Below the pieces are notes generated by a model. That model searched no databases. It was given only the letters and a program-made list of their open reading frames with translations, and was not told where the DNA came from. DNA of 13,718 nucleotides from Cyclostephanos tholiformis (lineage: Eukaryota > Bacillariophyta > Thalassiosirophyceae > Thalassiosirales > Thalassiosiraceae), in NCBI GenBank assembly GCA_036939975.1, contig JALLPB010001453.1, positions 1 through 13,718 on the forward strand, written 5' to 3'. Shown piece after piece: positions 1 through 7,347 of this stretch; positions within the stretch are counted from its first letter, which is position 1, and each line of letters starts with the position of its first letter. The position numbers and the translations under genes are program-made.

Positions 1-205
1 TGCACAGGCATAACAATGTAAGGGTGGATCCATATGCCCATTCACAGCATATCAAGGTGCTAAAACTCTTTTTTTTATCCAATATGGATATGGGATGCAG
101 TCTGAAGCCTCTTGCAGCCTCAACCATCACATTACAACATTACTCAGGCTCAGCTATACCCCAAAGTTTCAAAATTTGGCAACCCCTCACCAGCGTAACA
201 GTGTA
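1..205 (-). repeat. Inverted copy of the ~190-bp satellite-like monomer
   Basis: This segment, read on the minus strand, is a diverged copy of the monomer repeated in direct orientation at 471-1060. Shared landmarks are the hairpin core around 31-52 (ATATGCCC...GCATAT, the reverse complement of the GCATAT cores at 616-636, 811-833 and 1010-1032), the TCCAATATGGATAT block near 80-95, and the GTAACA(A/G)TGTAAGGG boundary seen at about 10-24 and again at 195-209, which gives a local period of about 185 bp. The window starts inside the array, so more inverted copies may lie to the left. No convincing protein is encoded. Its origin (satellite, or internal repeats of a transposon) is unknown. Confidence 0.7.
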
Positions 206-470
206 AGGGTGTCCCAATGTGCTGTATACATGCTAGCAAGCATTGAAACTCACAAAATAGTGTTTGCAATTGTTTATTCATCCAACTGGATGATTGTTGA
301 TGTGATTGGGAGCATAGAATATGAATCAGAAACCTGTAAACAGCCAGTCATGAATCAGTCATTAGTTCCTTGTGGGTGTGTACCAATTTCTAATTAATTG
401 CTTTCACCCTTAGCAAACCCTTAGTTAAGTCCCAATGACAATTGTCAATGAGGCCTTAGTGCACAGTTCT
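206..470. other. Spacer between inverted and direct repeat copies
   Basis: AT-rich spacer separating the inverted monomer from the direct array. I see no second inverted monomer, no gene and almost no CpG. A short reading frame running through it on the plus strand has no recognisable domain. Confidence 0.5.
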
Positions 471-1060
471 ACCTGAGCAGGTAGGGGCAAAATTTTGGAA
501 AATTGGGGTAAGGTGGAGCCCAAATGACATTATGGGTCATGGTTGAGGCTATGTACACTAATGCTGACTGCATCCCACATCCATATTGGATGTATATGAA
601 GTATTTGAGCACCTTGATATGCTGTAAATGGGCATATTTGGGTGGACTATTACACTGATTTACCTGTGCAGGTGGGGGCCAAATTAAGGAAAATTGGGTT
701 CTGGGGTAAGGTGGAGCCCCAATGATGTTGTAGTGTCATGGTCTTGAGGCTGTAAGCCATCCGACTCTGATTCTTACATCCATATTGGATATGAAGTGTT
801 TGACCAAGTTCATATGCAGTGAATGGGCATATATGAGTGCACTGGTATATTGTTATACCTGTACAGGTGTGGGCCAAAATTTGGAAAATTGGGGTAAGGC
901 AGAGTCCAAATGACATTGTGATGTGATGGTCGAGGCCATGTAAACCAATGCTGACTGGATCCCACATCCATATTGGATGCATTGAAAGTGTATGAGTGTA
1001 TTCTCATTTCATATGCTGTGGATGGGCATATGCATGGATATGGCAGTGTAAGGATGTGCT
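471..1060 (+). repeat. Three tandem ~190-195 bp satellite-like monomers
   Basis: Three diverged direct copies start at 471, 662 and 857, so the periods are 191 and 195 bp. Each begins with a near-palindromic ACCTG(A/T)GCAGGT-type motif (CCTGTACAGG in the third). Then comes a shared block of the type GGAAAATTGGG..GTAAGG, then ATGACAT..GTCATGG, the ACATCCATATTGGAT block, and finally a hairpin-capable core CATATGC-N9-GCATATG (clearest at 1010-1032). The copies differ by many substitutions and small indels, so the array is old or diverging. An inverted copy at 1-205 makes the whole locus a fold-back arrangement. Open frames inside it are by-products of the repeat. Confidence 0.8.
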
Positions 1061-1877
1061 TTAGCTATAACCCGTGAGATTCACTGCCAAAAGCCAAATA
1101 GTAGAGAGCTACTTTAGATGCAAGTCAACAAGGCTGTTCAGAAAGAACAACAAGCAACTCAAATCATACATGTCTAAGCTTCAGCCCATTCACTCCCCTC
1201 TGTTGTTGAAGGGGAGAAGAGGCAGGTAATTGTGCTGCCATTCAAGTGTCAAGCCACTGCAGGTGTGAATTGCTCTCAAGAGGATGAAATAATTTATTGA
1301 TTTGAAAGAAGCAAATAATCAACCAAGGGATAATCATTGGAAAATCTTGATTATAATCAGAATTAAGAATAAGGGGTATGAGTATTGTACAACCACAGGT
1401 CTAGCATGACTCACGTATGAAAAATCACTGCATTGACTTGCAAGAAATGGTCTCTCAAGTCTCTGGAGAAATCTCACTTTGCATCTCATGGGGGTGCAAG
1501 AAAAGAAATTCTAGTTCTCACATAATCCCCTTAGTGACCCTGCGAGTCCAAACACTTGAAACTTGGTACCTGCGAGGTCTATTGTGTGGGTCTGAGGCTG
1601 AGGGGGGGGGGAGCCGGGGCAGGCTGGGAGCAATGGGGAATCGAGCTCTGACTCTCAGCATAATTTCTGTGCAATTAATTTTTGGGGCTCTACACATTGG
1701 CGCAATTCTTTTACAATTTGTGCAGCACAATTAAAGGACTCATGGGTGTCCATTGTGTAAAGACAAAACAGACTGATAAGGATATAACTGATGCTATGGT
1801 ACATAAAATTTCTAGAAGAAGATTCACAAGTGCTCAAACATTAACATGAAACAAATCGTCAAAATTTACTTTGACTG
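1061..1877. other. Gene-free AT-rich interval downstream of the RING gene
   Basis: No gene is recognised here. It includes the 3' flank of the RING gene, which ends at 1878 on the minus strand, and a G10 tract at 1602-1611. CpG dinucleotides are very rare. Short open frames in 1417-1734 on both strands have no domain or codon pattern that would support coding. Confidence 0.5.
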
Positions 1878-3089
1878 TCAAGATGATAGGAGACTGCCCA
1901 ATCGCACGAGCCCCCATGATGATGCTTTGACGCGCTTATCCTCATAATCTTCCTGTTGTGAAGAGGTCTTTTCTTGGGCTTTATCGCACAAGGGGCAGAT
2001 TGAGGACTCGTTTCTTGAGAACCCTCCAGCTTGCCACGTATCGATGCACCCACGGTGATAAAGGTGCTGACATGGTAAAATATGTAAACTATCTCCATCT
2101 TGAAATAGGTTCTTGCAAGCGACGCAATAATCAAGAGTGTTGGTATTATTGCATTCCAGATTCACGAAGTCATTCGTCTTGCATATCGATATGGATACAG
2201 GAACGTCTCCAATTATATCGGAGGCTGACATTCTCGTCATCCCGTCCTCCTTGACATCGCTTGAAACCATCATCCATGAAAATTGACACGGATCGTCGTC
2301 ATCTATTCCATGTCCCAGGCGATCGGTGTCCACGTTATCTAAATTGCTCTCGAAATAAACTTCAATGACGGGAGCGCAACGTTGCAAGATAGCGTCCACG
2401 TCCTGTTCGCCCCCCTCGTGGCTTGATAATATCAGCGAGGTATCGGCGGAAAACGCGCCCGGTGGGCGACGAACGCCCGCGGCGTGGTGCCGCATATCGC
2501 GCGTATCGACGCGCGCCATCCGAGAGACGTCCAATTGCGTGATGACGTAATCCAGGCGCTGGCTCCCCCCGCCGGGGGGGGCATCGTCGATGTCGGAGGT
2601 ATCGAACGCGAGGCCGTGATTGATAAATTCGACGATATTACGCTCGCGAGACGACGCCATCGACGAATGGGAAGTGATCGACGTAGCATCGACGTCGTGG
2701 GGGGCGTCATCGGCTCCATCGACGTCGTCGCCACCACGCGCATCATCGTCGTCGTCGTCGTCGTGCGCATGATCGCCTCGCGAATTCCCGGAGGCGATCA
2801 TACGCAGCGCCGCATTCGCCGATAAAAGGAGTGGCGGCGACGCCAACGACAATGATAGGACTTTGATTCCGGCGACAGCCCGGGCATATATCCTCGTCAT
2901 CATTAATATTCCGTCACGGGCGAAGTAATCGAACGTCCTCCATAGGACCGATGTGGCCTCCGTCAGCAGATGGGCCGTCGCCGAGTCGATCCCGAGCGGC
3001 GAGGTGACGACATCATGGGACGAAAGTTGGACATTCGCCGTTGGTAACGACGGAAGGGGCGCACCTCCGCTTTCACTCATCGATGTCAT
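1878..3089 (-). CDS. RING-H2 zinc-finger protein, putative E3 ubiquitin ligase
   Basis: Single-exon reading frame of 403 residues from the ATG at 3089. The frame stays open to 3171, but the extra N-terminal stretch has no ATG (its outermost usable codon is GTG at 3167), so the first ATG at 3089 is chosen; the next ATG, at 3080, is also possible. A C-terminal RING-H2 domain lies at residues 322-368 (bases 1986-2126), with spacing C-x2-C-x14-C-x1-H-x2-H-x2-C-x16-C-x2-C. All eight zinc ligands are present, including the ILPCQHLYH and CPLC motifs. In this family the domain recruits E2 enzymes for ubiquitin transfer. The rest is low-complexity: an Asp7 tract (residues 110-116) in an acidic stretch, and a mildly hydrophobic segment at about 73-99 that might be a membrane anchor, though this is weak. 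The gene is CpG-rich and lies downstream of the RSH gene on the same strand. Substrate and location are unknown. Confidence 0.8.
   Translation of the reverse strand: MTSMSESGGAPLPSLPTANVQLSSHDVVTSPLGIDSATAHLLTEATSVLWRTFDYFARDGILMMTRIYARAVAGIKVLSLSLASPPLLLSANAALRMIASGNSRGDHAHDDDDDDDARGGDDVDGADDAPHDVDATSITSHSSMASSRERNIVEFINHGLAFDTSDIDDAPPGGGSQRLDYVITQLDVSRMARVDTRDMRHHAAGVRRPPGAFSADTSLILSSHEGGEQDVDAILQRCAPVIEVYFESNLDNVDTDRLGHGIDDDDPCQFSWMMVSSDVKEDGMTRMSASDIIGDVPVSISICKTNDFVNLECNNTNTLDYCVACKNLFQDGDSLHILPCQHLYHRGCIDTWQAGGFSRNESSICPLCDKAQEKTSSQQEDYEDKRVKASSWGLVRLGSLLSS
2741..2766 (-). repeat. GAC/GAT trinucleotide run encoding Asp7
   Basis: An in-frame trinucleotide tract inside the RING gene, read as seven consecutive Asp codons on the minus strand. 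It sits in a wider acidic, disordered-looking stretch, and copy number may vary between alleles. Confidence 0.75.
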
Positions 3090-3842
3090 CGTGCGCGTGT
3101 TATTATTATTATTATCTGCGTGTGAAAATAGGCTACAGTGATGTGAAGGTGTAGATGTGGGCGTCACCTTTTAATAATATACCGCACAGCGAACATCATG
3201 ACCAATCCATACAAATAATAGAGACGAGAGATAATATATGAAGACAAACAACGAGGGATGTTCTTCGCTGAAAAGCAATGCTCTGAGATGATAACGACGT
3301 CGCACAACAGAATGGGGTTGAACTGAGCCGCGCCGGGGTTTGCGAGAGAGTGCAATGAGAAATGCGTACGATAAATAGGAATACATAAATCATTTAATCA
3401 TATGTATAAATTCAAAATTATGATTTAAAATTTAATACCATTATATGAAAATTTCTATATATACAAGAATGAACACGAAAGAACTTTTTTGAATATACCT
3501 AATTTGGCACTTCAAGTCTTGACTTTTTTGTTCTTTTTTGGGAAGAGTTCGTATCATACGTACCATATCGTATTATCCAGTAGAGTATGATACGTCAGAG
3601 TTAGAGTGAGACATACATCATCTCAGGCATACGTGAAGTCCCGACCGAATTGGAAATATAACAATAAACATATTTGCTGAGACAAAGCATGTAAGAGAGG
3701 AGGCTGCATCATACCATAGATAGCAGTAGTAGGGGAATAGGGGAAAAGTCTACGGTTGCTGAGCGAAATTCAAATATCTATGGGGGCAAGTGGGGAACCT
3801 TGCAACCGTCAATAGCATGCTGAAGTCAATTCTGTGAATGAA
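3090..3842. promoter_or_regulatory. Intergenic region: RING promoter/5'UTR and RSH 3' flank
   Basis: Both neighbours are on the minus strand, so this interval carries the RSH 3' end and the RING 5' region. Next to the RING start is a TAT trinucleotide run (3100-3115). An inverted repeat with 9-bp arms (CGTATCATA at 3550-3558 and TATGATACG at 3586-3594) overlaps a minus-strand TGACGT at 3592-3597. A second inverted pair, ACGGTTGC at 3752-3759 and GCAACCGT at 3802-3809, lies just past the RSH stop codon and could form a stem in its 3'UTR. No TATA box or polyadenylation signal can be assigned with confidence. Confidence 0.4.
3100..3115. repeat. TAT trinucleotide microsatellite upstream of the RING ATG
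   Basis: A short run of TAT units. If translated in the RING frame from a non-ATG start it would give five Asn residues. With the preferred ATG at 3089 it belongs to the 5'UTR or promoter. Confidence 0.7.
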
Positions 3843-6798
3843 TTAAAAAGTCATATAGTCAATTATGAAAGGGGGCAAAGTAAGGACATCGCCATTACGT
3901 AGTTCCTCTTCCAAGGAGATGATCGTCACACCATTTCGAAATATCCCCAGATTGACAGCTGACACATCATCAATCAATCTTTCGTACATTTTGGCGCCAT
4001 ATTTCTTGAGGACATCGGCAACAGTGGAAGCAGATGGATCGATGCTAACAATCTTACCGTCCAATGCGCTTTTGGTTGATGAAATGAAGAAGAAGAGGTT
4101 ATTTTGCACAATGGTTTCTCGCGATGAAGTAAGAGCGTCTATATATGATGCGATTCTACCCCTTTGGGGTTCACTCGATGGAATTTCAATCACTTTGGCA
4201 TTGTCAACTTTTTCTTCCACGGGTTGAATGTCAGAGCGACGCGCAATCATGGCGGTATTCCCATTTGAGAGATGTTCGTCGGGTAAGGATATTGTCGACT
4301 TGCTCTGAAGTTTATAATCCCAGTGGGCGGCCACACCGAATTCAGCGATTCGATGCATTTCCTCACTGCGTATCTGTTCGCATTTTTCGCCAGCACCATA
4401 AGTGTTGAGTTTTCATTAACGTGGAGATTGAACGTTCACGATGAGGCAAAATCTCACCTGCACCTCAAATGGCCATTCCTCTCCAGCTATCATGAGGCTA
4501 GCAGTGTAATGCAGCGATTGATATCTGTACACACGCATGGGGGAACCAAACATTCAGCGGTAGGCAAGCAAGGGTTCAACACAAATCAACCACATTATCT
4601 CACCCGTTCGGTTTAGGGTTTTTTATATAGTCTTTCGCTTCATTGCGCGACGAAGCAGGCCACACATCACTGATGAGTTGCATTGCATAGTAGCAAAGCA
4701 TTTTTTCTCGTGTTCTCAAGGACTCGTCATCTTCCAAAGGCGACAGTCTTAGTGCACGCAAGACAACCCGAAAAGCAATCACGTCAGGAATCCACTTCAA
4801 TGAGGGGGGAGATAATTCGTGTGGATCATCCGCGGCTTTGGTCTTAGTATCCGCAGCTTCTTTTCTAAATCTAATCATTTTTTTCCACAGTGAGTAGCTG
4901 GAGAGAGTATGAATGGATTGAATTAGCTCGACAAGTAAGGGTTAAGGTTCAATACATCGGAGAAATGAGAATGACACTACTTACGGCTCTTTAACACGAG
5001 AAGTGACTGATACATCCTTTGTTTGACCAGTGAAGACCGAATCGCTCTTCAAAAGCTGTTCGATTCTTGACGATAAAACCTGAACAATAGATTTCATCTC
5101 ATCCATGTCTCTATTATACAAAGAAGAGGCCGCAGAATATTGCCTGTGACAAAATAATCATGATAATATCATCACAAACTCATTCAGAAAATTGCGAAAT
5201 CGATCAAGCAATTTTCGTTCCTCGTACCTTGGGTATAGTATACGAAAAGCCGTGTTTTCGAGCTCTGTTTTCAACCTCTGCATTCCTAGCCGTTGTGCTA
5301 AGGGTGCATAGACTCTAAATGCATCTCTTGCAACGCTGATGTTGGTTTTTCTCAACACCCCTGATCTAGTGGACACGTTGACACCTAACTCACTCGCACT
5401 ATTCCGAGTATATTCTTCATCAATTCCCTTGAGCCGATACAAGCATGCCGCACCTCGTATGACTAATGACCTCCAATCTTCAGATAAACTCAGAAGAAAC
5501 GACCGCAGAATTTCAGCATCGTCGCTCGATTTATTCATGACGCCTCGCGAGATGAGACTGCCATTCGAATTCACGGTGGTCGCCATTATTTCTGCCCGTT
5601 TAAGGCGAGCGGCACCAGCAGCAATTTTCATTGGCTCCTCACCGTAATCATCTATGGTGGATTTTTTTCCTTGTGCGGTATTGACTCGCATTTGCTTTAA
5701 GTCTGCGATGGGAGGTTCCACCTCTTCTTGCTTCGCGCTTCTCAGCGCATCCCCATTTTTTTCTACTAGAGCTTCCACACCTGAAGGCAACCAAAGCTGC
5801 CTTTTTTCATCTAGCTCGTTCTGTATTCTAATGTCCAAAGACGCCTCCATGGTCTTTCGAGCATAGTCGTAGACTCCCGCCTTACGCGCGCGTACACAAT
5901 CGCAGTAGTGAAAAGAAGCGGCTATGAGTACATCCCTCGTGTTGATTGTTAGTGGCGTTGGCCGCCCTTGCCCTCCTGCACCTTTCTCCCACCCATCGTC
6001 CACACTTCCGATGTCATCATCGTCCCAAGATTCACTGATCAGCATCTCGTTGTTCAACATGCTCTCCTCCTCCAAAGTTAGCATCAAATATAAAAATTCG
6101 GCGCATCCACCCATTAGATTGGAGCTACCGTGCGATGCGACACGTATGGCATCCATGACGTCGTTAATTTCTCTCTCTGTGAAATAGGGAATCGCCTCAG
6201 GAAAATAGCCAGCAGCATTTAAAGCGTCAGTTGTCGAACGTTGATGAAAGATACCATTCAATGCAAGACGAAGGCGTTGTAATTTAGACGTTGAATCATC
6301 CCTGATTGGTTCCATGAGGGATAGAGACTGTGATTCGTCCCTTGGAAAATACTGGGGAGACAAATCTTCCCCTTCGTACAGAGCCAACCATGGTGGCATC
6401 TTCTCGGACGCATCTTCTCCATAACAACTTTTAGCAGCACGGCGGCTTTGTCGGGGTATGGCGTCTTCAGGTAGTTTGGGGGGCAAGGATCGCCTACCAT
6501 TCTTTTTCCTTCTCTTCCGAGTCTTTTCCGACCCGATCCGAATGGATTTGCTATTGCATTGCGATGATTTCACTCGTTTGATCTCTTCCCCTATCGCATC
6601 AAAATCGTGGGATTCCATCGAATTAATGGCACTTTGAACCTTATATTTCCTTGCCCTTCTTATGAGACAATTGGCTGGAATATAACCTTGATGACGTCGT
6701 AAATGAGTACCAATCCCGGGAAGATCGTACGCATGAGATCGAGCGAGGCACGATAAAACCACGAAGAAGTGCTTTATCCACGCATATGATCTTATCAT
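3843..6798 (-). CDS. RelA/SpoT homolog, plastid-targeted (p)ppGpp synthetase, five exons
   Basis: Exons on the minus strand: 6798-5228, 5143-4985, 4897-4604, 4524-4458 and 4373-3843, joining in frame to 873 residues. The family moves pyrophosphate from ATP to GDP/GTP, making the alarmone (p)ppGpp. Residues 1-23 look like a signal peptide ending in SHA before Tyr24. The HD hydrolase region is degenerate: FHYCD (296-300) replaces LHDxxED, and RGAACLYR (448-455) replaces KLADRLHN. The linker YAPLAQRLG..K.ELE follows. The synthetase part is well kept: SRVKEPYSLWKKM (572-584), Asp615 in PDVIAFR, KDYIKNPKPNGYQSLH with Tyr676, and EVQIRS with Glu695, then AEFGVAAHWDYK. A TGS-like domain (about 790-864) ends the protein; no helical/ACT tail follows. 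The ATG at 6798 gives the best signal peptide. In-frame ATGs at 6846 (A at -3) and 6891 would give 889 or 904 residues. It resembles RSH4-type enzymes, but the subfamily cannot be fixed without a tree. Confidence 0.88.
4374..4457 (-). other. RSH intron 4 (84 nt, phase 0)
   Basis: Donor CAG|GTGAGA, acceptor AACAG|A. Splicing joins WPFEVQ to IRSEEMH, giving the catalytic EVQIRS motif. Reading through instead loses one residue of that motif and soon meets a stop codon upstream. Confidence 0.92.
4525..4603 (-). other. RSH intron 3 (79 nt, phase 2)
   Basis: Donor GG|GTGAGA, acceptor TACAG|A. The split Gly codon rebuilds the family signature NPKPNGYQSLH exactly. Confidence 0.92.
4898..4984 (-). 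other. RSH intron 2 (87 nt, phase 2)
   Basis: Donor CC|GTAAGT, acceptor CTCCAG|C. Splicing recreates the conserved SRVKEPYSLWKKM motif, in which the Pro codon is split by the intron. Confidence 0.9.
5144..5227 (-). other. RSH intron 1 (84 nt, phase 2)
   Basis: Donor AG|GTACGA, acceptor TCACAG|G. Splicing joins LYP-R to QYSAAS and avoids the stop codon met at 5158-5160 if the frame is read through. The join restores the alarmone-synthetase linker. Confidence 0.85.
6730..6798 (-). other. Predicted ER signal peptide of a bipartite plastid-targeting presequence
   Basis: The first 23 residues have a short basic start (MIRSYAWIK), a hydrophobic core (HFFVVLSCLA) and a -3/-1 pair of Ser/Ala before Tyr24. 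Diatom plastid proteins carry a signal peptide followed by a transit peptide whose first residue is usually Phe, Trp, Tyr or Leu; the following stretch here (YDLPGIGTHLRRHQ) is basic with few acidic residues. This supports plastid import through the ER, but no predictor was run. Confidence 0.6.
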
Positions 6799-7200
6799 CA
6801 GCGGGCGGTGTCTACCTTCGGAGAAAATAATGACTTCATGCATCATGTTAACTTGTGAAGTTGCGGATGCATGTTCATGTACGGATTGCATTTGTAGGTC
6901 ACTCGTTTTGCGACACGACAGCGTCGCTTGGTCAATCAAACGACGCGTTATCCGACGCGGATGACGAGACTGCGTTTCTTTTGTCCGTGCTAAAACCGCC
7001 TTGGTTACACGCAGAGACAGAGCTTGTCATATCTGCCCTCATCGGTTCGGCTTCAATTTTTGTTCTTCGGCTGACGCGCCCCTACTATTATTGCGATACA
7101 AGCCGCGATGGGCTTCGCCACTAACTATTGGTGTCTGGTGTCGTATTTCGGTTTTATTCACCCTGACCATCGCATGTTGAGAAAACTACGAGCATGAATG
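6799..7200. promoter_or_regulatory. CpG-rich 5' region and likely promoter of the RSH gene
   Basis: Upstream of the RSH start the sequence stays CpG-rich to about 7290, like the genes and unlike the DNA beyond. It holds in-frame ATGs at 6846 and 6891 that could be alternative starts, and a TGACGC motif at 7072-7077. A plus-strand open frame at 6855-7124 begins with GTG and has no recognisable domain, so I read it as promoter or 5'UTR composition rather than a gene. No TATA box or initiator can be assigned. Confidence 0.45.
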
Positions 7201-7265
7201 CACGGGATAGGAGTAGTGGGTTTAAACTCAAAATTCGGTGGGAACCCCGGGGGTCGCAGTGGTGG

Positions 7266-7273
7266 TGACGTCA
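7266..7273. promoter_or_regulatory. Perfect palindromic TGACGTCA (CRE/bZIP-type site)
   Basis: An 8-bp cAMP-response-element palindrome about 470 bp upstream of the RSH ATG, flanked by 5-bp inverted GTCGC (7253-7257) and GCGAC (7276-7280). Cores of this type bind bZIP factors, and TGACGT-type elements mediate CO2/cAMP responses in Phaeodactylum. Function here is unproven, and the site lies in G-rich flanking DNA near the end of the gene block. Confidence 0.3.
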
Positions 7274-7310
7274 TAGCGACTACGACATGCCCCAAATTCG
7301 CCCCACCTCT

Positions 7311-7347
7311 GGGGGGGGGGGGGTGGGGAGTTGGGGGATTTTTGGGG
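7311..7347 (+). repeat. G-rich tract with G-quadruplex potential
   Basis: A G13 run is followed closely by G4, G5 and G4 runs separated by 1-6 bases. Four or more G-runs this close satisfy a simple quadruplex rule. The tract marks the change from the CpG-rich gene block to CpG-poor DNA. Glycine- or proline-rich frames through it are artefacts. Confidence 0.7.

Noticed and set aside
1635..1646. tRNA B-box-like word on the minus strand (GCTCGATTCCCC)
   Set aside because: No matching A box, acceptor stem or anticodon arm could be found, so neither a tRNA nor a tRNA-derived SINE is supported.
2365..2825. Long antisense frames over the RING gene
   Set aside because: These mirror the GC-rich codons and trinucleotide run of the RING gene; the RING frame carries the recognised domain.
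3090..3167. N-terminal extension of the RING protein to a GTG codon at 3167, with an Asn5 run
   Set aside because: Eukaryotic nuclear genes seldom start at GTG, and an ATG is available at 3089; the Asn run is just the TAT microsatellite.
3752..3809. Inverted pair ACGGTTGC/GCAACCGT as a terminator
   Set aside because: Eukaryotic RNA polymerase II genes do not use such terminators, and 8-bp arms 42 nt apart are weak; kept only as a note in the intergenic entry.
4374..4412. Unspliced reading of the RSH catalytic motif (KCEQIRS)
   Set aside because: It lacks one residue of the family motif and meets a stop at 4413-4415; splicing gives FEVQIRS exactly.
5158..5227. Continuation of the first RSH exon to a stop at 5158
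   Set aside because: It would end the protein before the synthetase domain. A GTACGA donor at 5227 and a CACAG acceptor at 5144 restore the family sequence in frame.
6855..7124. 89-codon plus-strand frame upstream of the RSH gene
   Set aside because: GTG start, partial overlap with the RSH exon on the other strand, no domain; CpG-rich promoter composition explains its openness.
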